Shown piece by piece: positions 32,476 through 41,659 of a stretch of 64,000 nt of DNA. The stretch is from Streptomyces varsoviensis (GTDB lineage Bacteria; Actinomycetota; Actinomycetes; Streptomycetales; Streptomycetaceae). The stretch covers positions 496,001 through 560,000 of the forward strand of contig NZ_JOBF01000001.1 of the NCBI RefSeq assembly GCF_000718635.1. Direction: 5' to 3'. The notes beneath the pieces were generated by a model. That model saw nothing but the letters and a program-made list of their open reading frames with translations. It did not search any database and was not told where the DNA came from. How positions within the stretch are numbered: position 1 is the first letter of the stretch; each line of letters starts with the position of its first letter. A program made the position numbers and the translations under genes.

Positions 32476-33501
32476 ATGCGACAGATCGTCTTCTCCCGCT
32501 ACGGCGAGCCTTGCGACGTACTGCGGCTGAGCGACCGCCCCGTGCCGGAGCCCGGGGCCGGGCAGGTGCGGGTCCGGTTGCACGCCAGCCCCGTGAACCC
32601 CTCCGATCTGCTGCTGGTCCGCGGCCGTTACGGGCGTCCCGCGGCCTTCCGGTCCGGTCCGCATCCGGATCGGAGCACCGCCTCGCCCGTCGGCTTCGAA
32701 GGGGCGGGCGTGGTCGACGCTGTCGGCGCCGACGCGCCCCTCCGCGTGGGGGAGCGGGTGGCGGTCTCCGCGCTGGGCACCTGGGCCGAGTACGTCGTCG
32801 CCGACGCGGCCGATGTCGTTCCGGTGCCCGAAACCCTCCCCGACGACGTGGCCTGCCAGCTCACGATCAACCCGGTCACGGCTCAACTCCTCCTCGACGA
32901 ACTGGACGAGCTGTCCGTGGACCAGGGCGACCTCGTCCTGCTCACCGCGGCCGGTTCCGCCGTCGGCCGGATGCTGGTCCGGCTCGCGCACGGGCGTGGG
33001 CTGCGCTGCCTGTGCCTGGTACGGGACGAGCGGCACCGGCCCGCGTTGCTGGAGGCCGGTGCCGAGGCCGTACTCGTCCAGGACGACGAGGGCGTCGGGC
33101 GGCGGCTGGCGGCGCTCGCCGACGGGCGCGGCGTCGCGGCCGTCCTCGATGCCGTGGGCGGAGCCGCCGGGACGCTCGCCCTGCGGGCGCTACGCGACCA
33201 GGGGCGGTTCATCAGCTACGGCATGTTCTCCGGCCGTCCCGTCTCCGTCGACCCGGACGAACTGGTCTTCCGCGGCATCACTTTGACCGGGTTCTGGCTG
33301 CCGGAGCGTCTCGGCCGGCTGCCCGCCGACGAGGTGGGGCGGCTGATACGAGGCATCGCCCGGCGGCTCGCCGACGGACAAGCCGGGGGAGAGTCCTTCG
33401 CCGTTCCGGAGGCCGAGCGCTTCGACCTGGCCGACGTCGCCCGCGCCGTACGGCACACGCCGAGCCCCGGACGCATGTCCAAGGCCGTACTGACGAGTTG
33501 A
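32476..33501 (+). CDS. MDR-family reductase, MECR/quinone-reductase-like
   Basis: A 341-residue zinc-independent medium-chain reductase. It starts MRQIVFSRYGEPCDVLRLSD and has the NPSDLL segment of enoyl-thioester reductases (MECR/ETR), the nucleotide loop LLTAAGSAVGRMLVRLAHGRGL and the late segment ITLTGFWLPERLGRLP. ETR-type proteins reduce 2-enoyl thioesters with NADPH, but quinone reductase is also possible. It begins 11 bases after the HisF-like stop and is followed 108 bases later by the A-T-R gene. Confidence 0.85.
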   Translation: MRQIVFSRYGEPCDVLRLSDRPVPEPGAGQVRVRLHASPVNPSDLLLVRGRYGRPAAFRSGPHPDRSTASPVGFEGAGVVDAVGADAPLRVGERVAVSALGTWAEYVVADAADVVPVPETLPDDVACQLTINPVTAQLLLDELDELSVDQGDLVLLTAAGSAVGRMLVRLAHGRGLRCLCLVRDERHRPALLEAGAEAVLVQDDEGVGRRLAALADGRGVAAVLDAVGGAAGTLALRALRDQGRFISYGMFSGRPVSVDPDELVFRGITLTGFWLPERLGRLPADEVGRLIRGIARRLADGQAGGESFAVPEAERFDLADVARAVRHTPSPGRMSKAVLTS

Positions 33502-33609
33502 AGCCCTCTCGCAGCGCGTCCCCCGCCGCGCACGCCCCACTCCCATCAGCCGCCCACCCCCTATCGCCCCTCAAGTTCGCCCCCTCCGCGACCTCCGTCT
33601 GGACACGTC

Positions 33610-36600
33610 ATGCGCAAGGACCACCATCACGAGCCCCACGAGCCCCAAGAGCGCTCGCACGCCATCCTCGACACCGTCCGAGCCTGGAACGACACCGCCA
33701 CCGACTACCCGCGGCACGCGACCGTTCCCGCCCTGTTCGCCGAGCAGGCCCGTCGGCACGCCGACCGCCCCGCGCTGGAGTGGGACGGGGGCAGTCTCAC
33801 TTACCGAGAGCTCTACGACCGCGTCCGCCGGGCCGCCGCGCACCTGCGGGCCCGCGGTATGGAGGACGGGGACACCGTCGCCGTGCTGCTGCGGCGCTCG
33901 CCGGAGGCCGTGGTCGCGGTGCTGGCCGTACTGGAGGCCGGGGGCGCCTACCTGCCCCTCGACCCCGGGGACCCGGACGACCGTCTGGAAACGGTGCTGA
34001 CCGGCGCCGGCGTCCGTCACGCGGTCACCGCGCCGGGCGAGCCGCCGGCCCCCGTAGGCCGCCATTGCACACAGGCGACCACGGAAGCCCTGTCCGAACA
34101 GCGCCCGCCCGCCGACGACGAGCGCTGGGGCGTGGACCGAAGGGCCACCGACCCCGCGTATGTGATCTACACCTCCGGCTCCACCGGGGAGCCGAAAGGG
34201 GTCGTCTGTCCGCACCGCGGCCCCGTCCGGCTGGTGCGGAACACCGACTACCTGCAACTGGGCCCCGACGACCGGCTGCTCGCGACCACCGCGCTGACCT
34301 TCGACGTCTCCTGCCTGGAGATCTTCGGCCCGCTGCTCAACGGGGGCGCTCTGGTGCTGCCGGACCCCGAGGCGCTGCTTTCCGCCGACGCGCTGGGGCA
34401 GTTGCTGCGCCGTCGGCGGATCGGGGTGATGTGGCTCAGCGCCGGGCTGTTCCACCAGCACGCCGAGGACGACCCGCGGATGTTCGGCACGCTGCGGGCG
34501 CTGATCGCCGGAGGCGACGCGCTCAGCCCGTCCGCGGTGCGCGCCGTGCTGCGGCACGGCCGCCCCGGTCTGCTGATCAACGGCTACGGTCCGACCGAGG
34601 CTTCGTCGCTCGCCACGGCCCACCGCGTCGAGGGCCTCGCCCCGCACGCCGAGACCGTGCCGATCGGCCGCCCCATCGCGAACTCCACGGCGTACGTGGT
34701 GCGCGAGGACGGCCGGCCGGCGGTGCCGGGGGAGGACGGTGAGCTGTGGCTCGGCGGCGACGGCATCGCCTGCGGCTACCTCGGCGACCCGGAGCGGACC
34801 GCCGAGGTCTTCGTGCCCGACCGGTTCGGGCCCGACGCGCACGGACGGCTGTACCGCACCGGCGACGTGGCCTGCTGGCGGCGCGACGGAATCCTGGAGT
34901 ACCGGGGGCGCCGCGACCGGCAGGTCAAGATCCGCGGCTATCGCGTGGAGCTGGACGAGATCGAACTCGCCCTGTCCGGCCACCCCGAGGTCCGCGAGGC
35001 GGCGGTGGACGTCGTGGGCGAGGGCGCCGCGCAGCGGCTGGCCGCCGCGGCCGTGCCCGCCCCCGGCAGCCGGGCCGAGGACCTGCCCGCACGGCTGACC
35101 GCCCATGTCCAGGACCGGCTTCCGCGGTACATGGTCCCGGCGCAGCTCGCCGCCGTCGAGGAGATCCCGCTCAAGGCCAGCGGGAAGATCGACCGGGACC
35201 GGTTCATGGAACTGGTCACGCGGCAGGACGACCGGGCCGCCGGGGACGGCGACCCGCCACACGGCCCGGCCGAAGAGGCCGTCGCGGCGGTATGGGCCGA
35301 GCTGCTGGGCCTGAGCCGCGTCGACCGCGGCGACGACTTCTTCACGCTGGGCGGCACCTCGCTGTTCGCCTCCCAGGCCGTCTCCGCCGTACGGGACCGG
35401 CTCGGCCTCGCCCCGCACACGGACCGGGCGCTGCTGAGCAGCCTGCTCGACGGCCCCGGGCTGGCGGCCTTCGCGGCCCGTGCCGACGCCCTGCGCGAGG
35501 ACCGGCCCGGGGACGGCGGCGAGGACGGCGAGGGGGTGGACTTCGCCGCGGAGGCCGAGCTCGACGACCGGCTGACCTTCGACGCGCCGTCGGGCTCCGA
35601 CCCCACCGCCCCCGAGACCGTGCTGCTGACCGGTGGCACAGGGTTCTTCGGCGTCCACCTGATCGACCAGCTCGCCGAGGCCGGGGTGCCGGAGATCCGC
35701 TGCCTCACCCGGGCCGACGACAGCGCGGCCGCGCACGCGCGCATCGCCGCACGCATGCGCCACTACGGGCTGGACCCTTCCTGCTGCGAGGATCGCATCG
35801 TGCCCGTTCCCGGCACTCTGGAGGCGCCCCGCTTCGGACTGTCCGACGCCGACTGGCAGCAGTTGGCCCGTACCACCGATGTCATCGTGCACGCTGGCTC
35901 GCGCGTCAACTTCGCCTACCCGTACGAGGCGTTGGCGCCGGCCAATGTGGGCGGCACCCGCACCGTCCTCGAACTGGCCGCGACGCACCGCCTCAAGCCC
36001 GTCCACTACATCTCCACCGTCGCCGTCGCGGCCGGCGAAGGCGCCGCCGGCACCCGCCGCCTCGACGAGGACACCCCGCCCGGCCACCCCGAACTGATCT
36101 CCCTGGGGTATCCCGAGACCAAGTGGGTCGCCGAACGCCTCATCGCCCAGGCCGCCGCGCGCGGACTGCCGACCGCCGTCCACCGCCCGTACGAGATCAC
36201 CGGGACCCGGGACCGCGGCGTGTGGAACACCGACACCATGATGTGCGCCCTGTTCCGCACCATCGCCGAGACCGGCCTCGCCCCGGACATCCCGCTGCCC
36301 CTCGACTTCGTCCCGGTCGACTACACCGCCCAGGCCGTCGTCCACATCCTGACCCACGAACGCCCCGACGGCCGCGCCTACCACCTCACCAACCCCCGGC
36401 CGGCCCGACTCCCGCTGCTGAACGACCGCCTGCGCGCCATGGGCTACCCCCTCACCGACCTCGGCTACGACGACTGGGTCGCCCGCCTCGCCAAACTGAC
36501 CTCCCACCACCCCGACCACCCCATGGCCCCCTACCTCCCCATGTTCACCGGCTCCGCCCGCGGCACGGACCACACCATCAAGCAGCTCTACTTCGCCGGC

Positions 36601-36756
36601 ACCTTCCCCGACCTCGACCGCACCAACGTCGACTCCGCCCTGCGCACCAGCGGCCCGACCTGCCCACCGGTCGACGCCGCCATGCTCGACCTCTACCTCC
36701 GACGCTTCCAAGAAACCGGCTTCCTGGCCCCGCCCGAACAGAACACGCGCTCCTGA
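33610..36756 (+). CDS. stand-alone A-T-R protein (NRPS-like carboxylate reductase)
   Basis: A 1048-residue enzyme expected to adenylate an acid, load it on its own carrier and release it by NADPH reduction as aldehyde or alcohol. The A domain (about 40-540) has YTSGSTGEPKG (from residue 188), TFDVSCLEIFGPLL, NGYGPTEAS and PLKASGKIDRDR. The Asp of FDVS (D235 in GrsA numbering) and the C-terminal Lys are kept, so an amino acid is likely; by eye the pocket is hydrophobic. The carrier Ser584 is in LGGTSLF. The reductase domain (670-1040) has LLTGGTGFFGVHLIDQL and Tyr834-x3-Lys838 in YPETKW. The same architecture occurs in Lys2 and in several pathways making amino aldehydes. The leader has no strong ribosome binding site. 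Confidence 0.9.
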   Translation: MRKDHHHEPHEPQERSHAILDTVRAWNDTATDYPRHATVPALFAEQARRHADRPALEWDGGSLTYRELYDRVRRAAAHLRARGMEDGDTVAVLLRRSPEAVVAVLAVLEAGGAYLPLDPGDPDDRLETVLTGAGVRHAVTAPGEPPAPVGRHCTQATTEALSEQRPPADDERWGVDRRATDPAYVIYTSGSTGEPKGVVCPHRGPVRLVRNTDYLQLGPDDRLLATTALTFDVSCLEIFGPLLNGGALVLPDPEALLSADALGQLLRRRRIGVMWLSAGLFHQHAEDDPRMFGTLRALIAGGDALSPSAVRAVLRHGRPGLLINGYGPTEASSLATAHRVEGLAPHAETVPIGRPIANSTAYVVREDGRPAVPGEDGELWLGGDGIACGYLGDPERTAEVFVPDRFGPDAHGRLYRTGDVACWRRDGILEYRGRRDRQVKIRGYRVELDEIELALSGHPEVREAAVDVVGEGAAQRLAAAAVPAPGSRAEDLPARLTAHVQDRLPRYMVPAQLAAVEEIPLKASGKIDRDRFMELVTRQDDRAAGDGDPPHGPAEEAVAAVWAELLGLSRVDRGDDFFTLGGTSLFASQAVSAVRDRLGLAPHTDRALLSSLLDGPGLAAFAARADALREDRPGDGGEDGEGVDFAAEAELDDRLTFDAPSGSDPTAPETVLLTGGTGFFGVHLIDQLAEAGVPEIRCLTRADDSAAAHARIAARMRHYGLDPSCCEDRIVPVPGTLEAPRFGLSDADWQQLARTTDVIVHAGSRVNFAYPYEALAPANVGGTRTVLELAATHRLKPVHYISTVAVAAGEGAAGTRRLDEDTPPGHPELISLGYPETKWVAERLIAQAAARGLPTAVHRPYEITGTRDRGVWNTDTMMCALFRTIAETGLAPDIPLPLDFVPVDYTAQAVVHILTHERPDGRAYHLTNPRPARLPLLNDRLRAMGYPLTDLGYDDWVARLAKLTSHHPDHPMAPYLPMFTGSARGTDHTIKQLYFAGTFPDLDRTNVDSALRTSGPTCPPVDAAMLDLYLRRFQETGFLAPPEQNTRS

Positions 36757-36890
36757 CCTCCGGGGCCGTCGCCTTCCGCCTCGGAGGTGTCGTAGCTACT
36801 CAGCCGATCGGGCGGGTCCGCTCCCTGCGGGGCCCATGCGGAATGATCTTCGTGGGGCATGGTGAGGGAGTCGATGCGGGAGGAGGGGCT

Positions 36891-38516
36891 ATGAACGGCT
36901 GTACTTTCAGCGGCCTGATGGATGTCGTCGGCGGCCCGGCCCTACGGTTGCAGGCCGCGCCGGCCGACCCCTCGGCCCAGGTCACCGAGGTGCTGCTGTT
37001 CGACCCGCACGCGCCGCTGCCGGCGGTGCCCGGGGCGCTGCTGCTCGCGGTCGGCGTGCGGGCGGCGGCGGCCGGGCCGCTGGTGCGGGCCGCCGCGCGG
37101 GCAGGGATGACCGGAGTCGTGGTGCGCGGCGCGGACGGGCCGGTCGGCGAGGCCGAGGCGCACGGCGTGGCGCTGCTGGCGGTCGATGAGGAGACGGCCT
37201 GGCACCATGTGCACCTGCTGCTCGCTTCGGCCATCGGCACCCGGCCCGAGCACGCCGGCGGGCTGGGGGACCTGTTCGCGCTGGCCGACGCCATCGCGGC
37301 GGCGGCCGGCGGAGCGGTGTCCGTGGAGGACCCGCGCCAGCGGGTGCTGGCCTACTCCACCGTGCCCGGCCAGCCGGTCGACGAGGCCCGCCGCCAGGGC
37401 ATCCTCGGGCTCCAGGTCCCGGACGACGTGGAGAACTCGGAACAGGTCCGGACGGTGTTCGCCTCGGACCGGCCGGTTCGGCTGCCGCCGCTCACACCGC
37501 ACGGACTGCCGCGGCTCGCCGTCGCGGTGCGGGCCGGCGGCGAAACCCTCGGATCGGTCTGGGCGGTCGACGGCGGCACGCTCGCCGGGGACGCCGAGGA
37601 GACCCTGGCCCAGGGCGCGTCGACGGCGGCGCTGCTCCTGCTGCGGGCCCGCGCCGCCCAGGAACTCGCCCACCACCAGAACACCGACCTGGTCCGCCGA
37701 TTGCTGGACGGCACCGCGGACGCTCGGTCGGCGGCGCACCGCCTGGGGTGGGAGACGGTCCGCGTGGCCGCGTTCGCGATCGACTCCGCGGTGAGCGTGC
37801 CGGACGCCGAGCGGACCTCGCTCAGGCTGCTGGATGTCGTGCGCCTCCAGTGCGAGGCACGCTACGGGCGACAGGCGTGCGTACTCCTGGACGGGGTGGT
37901 GTACGGGCTGCTGCCCGCGCCCGGGGAGCACGGCGCGGGCCGCGCGCCGCAGGGGCCGAGCGCGGTCGACCGGCGGCACCGGCAGATGGCGGAGGACATC
38001 GTGCGCGCGGCCCGCCGGTCGCTGCGGGTGCCGGTGCGCGCCGCGCTCGGCGGGGTGGTGTCCCATCTCGGCGAAGTGGCCGACTCGCGGGCGGACGCGG
38101 ACCTGGTCCTGCGGCTGTTGGACGATGCCTTGCCGGTGGCCGTGATCGACGAAGTGCGTCCCCGGGCGGCGCTCCTGCTGCTCTCCGAGCTGATGGGGAA
38201 GGAGCGGATGCTGCGAGCGGGCGCCTGGCGGCGGGTGCTGGCGGCGGACGCCGATCACGGCTCCGACTACGCCCGTACTCTCGTGGCCTGGTTCGACGCG
38301 GGCTGTGACGTGGCGAGGGCGGCCAAAGAGCTTTCCGTCCACCCCAACACCTGCCGCTACCGCCTGAGACAGGCCAGTCGACAGCTCGGCATCGATCTCG
38401 ACGACCCCGACGAACGGCTGGTTCTCTGGCTCCAGTTGAGGGCCCTCGCGGGGCTCGGCGGTTCCGCGGGGACGGGGGCGGGGACGGGCGGCACCGCCGT
38501 TCCCCCTCCGCCGTGA
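36891..38516 (+). CDS. PucR/CdaR-type transcriptional regulator (second of two)
   Basis: A 541-residue regulator with an N-terminal PucR-like sensory domain, a GAF-like middle part (ALADAIAAAAGGAVSVEDPRQRVLAYST) and the C-terminal HTH_30 (LVAWFDAGCDVARAAKELSVHPNTCRYRLRQASRQLGIDLDDPDERLVLWLQLRAL). The ATG at 36891 follows a strong GGAGGAGG. It is co-oriented with, and 134 bases after, the A-T-R gene. Together with the regulator at 26987 it brackets the TenA-to-A-T-R gene run. The stimulus is unknown. Confidence 0.88.
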   Translation: MNGCTFSGLMDVVGGPALRLQAAPADPSAQVTEVLLFDPHAPLPAVPGALLLAVGVRAAAAGPLVRAAARAGMTGVVVRGADGPVGEAEAHGVALLAVDEETAWHHVHLLLASAIGTRPEHAGGLGDLFALADAIAAAAGGAVSVEDPRQRVLAYSTVPGQPVDEARRQGILGLQVPDDVENSEQVRTVFASDRPVRLPPLTPHGLPRLAVAVRAGGETLGSVWAVDGGTLAGDAEETLAQGASTAALLLLRARAAQELAHHQNTDLVRRLLDGTADARSAAHRLGWETVRVAAFAIDSAVSVPDAERTSLRLLDVVRLQCEARYGRQACVLLDGVVYGLLPAPGEHGAGRAPQGPSAVDRRHRQMAEDIVRAARRSLRVPVRAALGGVVSHLGEVADSRADADLVLRLLDDALPVAVIDEVRPRAALLLLSELMGKERMLRAGAWRRVLAADADHGSDYARTLVAWFDAGCDVARAAKELSVHPNTCRYRLRQASRQLGIDLDDPDERLVLWLQLRALAGLGGSAGTGAGTGGTAVPPPP

Positions 38517-38559
38517 GGGCGGGGCCAGAGGTTTCCGACCCGGCGTTCCCGGCTCCCTG

Positions 38560-39675
38560 TCAGCGGAGGCTCCGGAGGAGGTCGTCGATGACGGCGTCCA
38601 CCTTCGCCGAGTCGAACTGGTCCGAGCCGATCAGGAGGGTGACGGCGCGTTGCCCGTCGTCGGTGACGGCGTTCCGGAAATTGTGGCTGGTCTCCATGGA
38701 GCCGCTGTGGCCCCAGGTGACGAAGCCCGGGGTGCGCTCGTAGCGCTCGACGCCCAGGCCGTAGCGCCCGCCCTCCTCTTCGGGAACGGTGTGCTTCATC
38801 TCGGCCAGCTCGGCGGGGGCCAGCAGCTTCCCGGTCCACAGGGCGGTCCAGAAGGCCGTGGCGTCGGCACCGGTGGTGACCAGCGCGCCCGACGCGTCGG
38901 CCGCCGAGACGTTCCATTCGGTCTTGTCCACCGGCTTACCGTGCTCCTGGGCATAGCCTCGCAGGTCGGGCTGGGGGAGCGTGGTCCGGTCGCCGGGCCA
39001 GTAGGTGTCGTGTAACCCGAGCGGCCCGATGATCCGTTGCTCTATCTCGGTGCCGATGTCGTGGCCGGTGACCTCGGCGACGATCAGGCCGGCCAGGTTG
39101 TAGTTGGTGTTGGAGTAGGCGAAGCCGGAGGGGGTCCTGTCGGGCGGGGGCAGCGTCAGCGTCTGCTCGACGGTCCGCAAGGGGTCGATGTGATCCCAGC
39201 GGTGGGCGTCCAGGTCGTTCCAGAACGGAGCGTCCAGGTAGTCGGGCAGGCCGCTGGTGTGCTGGAGGAGCCGGCGGACCGTGATCTCGCGGCCGTCGTA
39301 GTGCTCGGTGCGGATCAGGCCGGGCAGATACTGGTCCACGGTGTCGTCGAGCCCGATCCGGCCTTCGCCGACAAGCTGCAGCACGACCGTGGCCGTCCAG
39401 GTCTTGGTGTTGCTGGCGATACGGCTGTGCTCATCGCCGACGACCTTGCGGCCCGTCCTGAGGTCGGCGAAGCCGGTGCCGCCGCTCCGGACCCCGCACA
39501 GCGGGCTCTGCACCGTCACGCTGATCCCCGAGGCGCCGACGCTCCCCAGGTCCTTCATCGCCGCCTGGATGCGCTGGGTGTCGCACTGACGTGGCTCTGC
39601 CGAGGCGGCAGGAGTCGTCAGCAAGGAGGCGGTGAACGCCAAGGCCACTACCGCGCACGTCTTCCGTCGCACCAT
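38560..39675 (-). CDS. secreted serine hydrolase (class C beta-lactamase/DD-peptidase family)
   Basis: A 371-residue exported protein. A signal peptide (VRRKTCAVVALAFTASLLTTPAASA) starts at ATG 39675. Active-site motifs are S-N-T-K in RIASNTKTWTATVVL, Y-S-N in FAYSNTNYNLAG and H-S-G in WGHSGSME. This is the pattern of Streptomyces R61-type D-alanyl-D-alanine carboxypeptidases and AmpC-like enzymes. It likely acts on cell-wall peptides or D-amino-acid esters. It is divergent from a LysR gene 361 bases away. Confidence 0.9.
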   Translation of the reverse strand: MVRRKTCAVVALAFTASLLTTPAASAEPRQCDTQRIQAAMKDLGSVGASGISVTVQSPLCGVRSGGTGFADLRTGRKVVGDEHSRIASNTKTWTATVVLQLVGEGRIGLDDTVDQYLPGLIRTEHYDGREITVRRLLQHTSGLPDYLDAPFWNDLDAHRWDHIDPLRTVEQTLTLPPPDRTPSGFAYSNTNYNLAGLIVAEVTGHDIGTEIEQRIIGPLGLHDTYWPGDRTTLPQPDLRGYAQEHGKPVDKTEWNVSAADASGALVTTGADATAFWTALWTGKLLAPAELAEMKHTVPEEEGGRYGLGVERYERTPGFVTWGHSGSMETSHNFRNAVTDDGQRAVTLLIGSDQFDSAKVDAVIDDLLRSLR

Positions 39676-40036
39676 GTCTCCGTTCGTCAGAGGCGAGCCG
39701 CGTACGGTGCGCGCCCGCCCTCGTTGCCACGCGGCCGTCGCCCCCTGGGCCGGGGAGAACGCCGCCGTGACCGGGGAGAACGTCACTCTAGGAACCGCAC
39801 CCGGTTCTGGAGTTGGCCGCCTGGCCAACCATGGAGATGGCGGATTGTGCCGGCGGCCAAAGGGTGGGGGCTCAGCCGCGCGTAGGGTGAGGCCGGGGCC
39901 GGCGCGCGGCTCCGCGCCCCGGCGCGGCGGACCCGGACCGGCTGCCGCGGTGGCCTCGACCGGCCTGGCGGTACCTGCCTGCCTGGCGGTACTGGCCTGG
40001 CGGGTGCCGGTCTGACGGTATGGGCCACTGACGCGG
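39676..40036. other. divergent spacer between serine hydrolase and LysR gene
   Basis: No gene is supported here. The right half has repeats of GCCTGGCGGTAC and related tracts (about 39950-40020). The spacer should hold promoters for both divergent genes, but no clean T-N11-A palindrome was picked out. Confidence 0.4.
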
Positions 40037-40957
40037 ATGCATACTGTGCGCATGCCGCACAGCGATCTTGGGCTGCTGCACGAACTGCGTGCTCTCTCCA
40101 TCCTGCTCGAAGAACGGAACGTGACCCGGGCCGCCGGCCTGTTCCACCTGAGCCAGTCGTCCATGAGCCGCACGTTGCAGCGGCTGCGCGCACTGTTCGG
40201 TGACGAGCTTCTGGTCCGGTCCGGCGGCGACTACGAGCTGACCCCTCGCGCGCGGGACATGCAGCGCGAACTCGCCCTGCTCCTGCCACGCTTGGAGAGC
40301 CTGGTGGCCGGCCGGGGCTTCGACCCCTCCACGGCGACCGGGATCGTACGCGTCATCGGCACCGACTACACCACCTCGACGCTGGGCCCCCATCTGCTGC
40401 CCCGGCTGCTCCGGGCCGCGCCCGAGCTGGAAGTCCGTATCGAACCGCGGGACGAGGACTCGTACGCGGACCTCGAACGAGGCCGGGCCGACATCGCGCT
40501 GTCGGTGCTCCGCCCCGCCACGGGGCTGCGGTGGGAGCGATTGTTCACCGACGACGTGGTCTGCGTCGTGGACCGCGACCACCCGGTACGGGATCGCTGC
40601 TCACTGGCCGACTACGTCGTCGCCCGCCACGTGGTGATCACACTGCTGCACCAGGAGCAGCCCATGATCGAACAGTGGCTCCAGACGCTCGGCCACGGCA
40701 GGAGGGCCGCGGTGCGGGTGCCGCACTTCAGCTCGGCGTTCGACGTCCTGCCCGGTACGGCTCTCGTGGCGACGATCCCGCGGCGGCTCGCGGAATTCCG
40801 GGCGGCCACCGATCCGCGGGTGCGGCTGGTCGAGGCGCCGGAAGAGTTCGACGCGTATCCGTACGGGATGATCTGGCACCCGCGGCTGGAAACCGACCCG
40901 ATGCACTCCTGGTTGCGCGACATGATCCGCGCGGCGGCAAAGGACCTGACCGGCTGA
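40037..40957 (+). CDS. LysR-family transcriptional regulator
   Basis: A 306-residue regulator with N-terminal winged helix (LHELRALSILLEERNVTRAAGLFHLSQSSMSRTLQRLRALFGDELLVRSGGDYELT) and effector domain (VRVIGTDYTTSTLGPHLLPRLLRAAPELEVRI; FTDDVVCVVDRDHPV). The domain resembles NodD/LeuO-like regulators. ATG 40037 or 40052 may start it. It is divergent from the serine hydrolase and convergent with the acyl-CoA ligase operon; either could be the target. Confidence 0.9.
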   Translation: MHTVRMPHSDLGLLHELRALSILLEERNVTRAAGLFHLSQSSMSRTLQRLRALFGDELLVRSGGDYELTPRARDMQRELALLLPRLESLVAGRGFDPSTATGIVRVIGTDYTTSTLGPHLLPRLLRAAPELEVRIEPRDEDSYADLERGRADIALSVLRPATGLRWERLFTDDVVCVVDRDHPVRDRCSLADYVVARHVVITLLHQEQPMIEQWLQTLGHGRRAAVRVPHFSSAFDVLPGTALVATIPRRLAEFRAATDPRVRLVEAPEEFDAYPYGMIWHPRLETDPMHSWLRDMIRAAAKDLTG

Positions 40958-41030
40958 CCGCCGTACCGGGCGCCCTGAACGGCGACCGAGGTCCGCGTTC
41001 ATGGCCTTCCGATCACGGCCTGCCGATCAC

Positions 41031-41049
41031 GGTCGGGGCCCCGCCGACC
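41031..41049. terminator. hairpin between convergent LysR and NTF2-like genes
   Basis: GGTCGG and CCGACC pair around a GC-rich 7-base centre, with possible extra GGG-CCC pairing, between two convergent stops. Likely bidirectional. Confidence 0.5.
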
Positions 41050-41084
41050 AGGCACAGCGGGGCCCAACCATCCGGGAACACGAG

Positions 41085-41534
41085 TCAGCGCCCGTTCCCG
41101 ATGACGTCGCCGAAGCCCTTTGTCCAGTTGCGTTCCTGGCCCCGCCGGGAAATCCGCCAGCCCGCCGGTGTGCGGGTGTATTCGTCGATGTACCACATGC
41201 CCAGCAACGCGATGTGCGGCTCGCCGTCCTCGGTCGGGAAGCCGAGGGCGTTCCAGGCCATCACCCGTCCCGTCGCGCGGTCGCCGTCCAAGCGGATCTC
41301 CGTGTTGGCCATCAGGTGCTGGCACGCGGTGAGCTGCGCCATGCTCGAAGTGAGGTACTTCTTCATCTCGGCGAGGGTGCCCGCGATAGCGCCGAATGCC
41401 GTGTAGTCGATATGGGCGTCTTCGGTGAATATCTGGTCCAGGGCGTCGAAATCCTTGCCGTCGACGGCGGTCGCGTAAGCCACCAGCAGTTCCTGGATCT
41501 CCAACCGGTCGGAAATCTCTTGGATGTTGAGCAC
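41085..41534 (-). CDS. SnoaL/NTF2-like protein (SnoaL_4 type)
   Basis: A 149-residue NTF2-fold protein. NIQEISDRLEIQELLVAYATAVDGKDFDALDQIFTEDAHIDYTAFG is the typical SnoaL_4 start, and MWYIDEYTRTPAGWRISRRGQERNW the typical end. The family includes hydratases, isomerases and ring-hydroxylating subunits. The GTG at 41534 with AGGAGGT just upstream is a clear start. It is the last gene of a minus-strand operon after an acyl-CoA ligase. Confidence 0.85.
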   Translation of the reverse strand: MLNIQEISDRLEIQELLVAYATAVDGKDFDALDQIFTEDAHIDYTAFGAIAGTLAEMKKYLTSSMAQLTACQHLMANTEIRLDGDRATGRVMAWNALGFPTEDGEPHIALLGMWYIDEYTRTPAGWRISRRGQERNWTKGFGDVIGNGR

Positions 41535-41659
41535 TTGACCTCCTGAGATGGTGCAAGGGTGCAAGGGTTGACGGGCGCTGCGCGGATGGTACGCCAGGGC
41601 CGCGCAGACCGCGGCGGTCAGGAAAATCGCCGCATCGCATCGAGAACATGGCGTCGTCG

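Noticed and set aside
33571..36711. Open frame of more than 1000 codons antisense to the A-T-R gene
   Set aside because: Same high-GC shadow effect; the sense strand has clear adenylation, carrier and reductase motifs.
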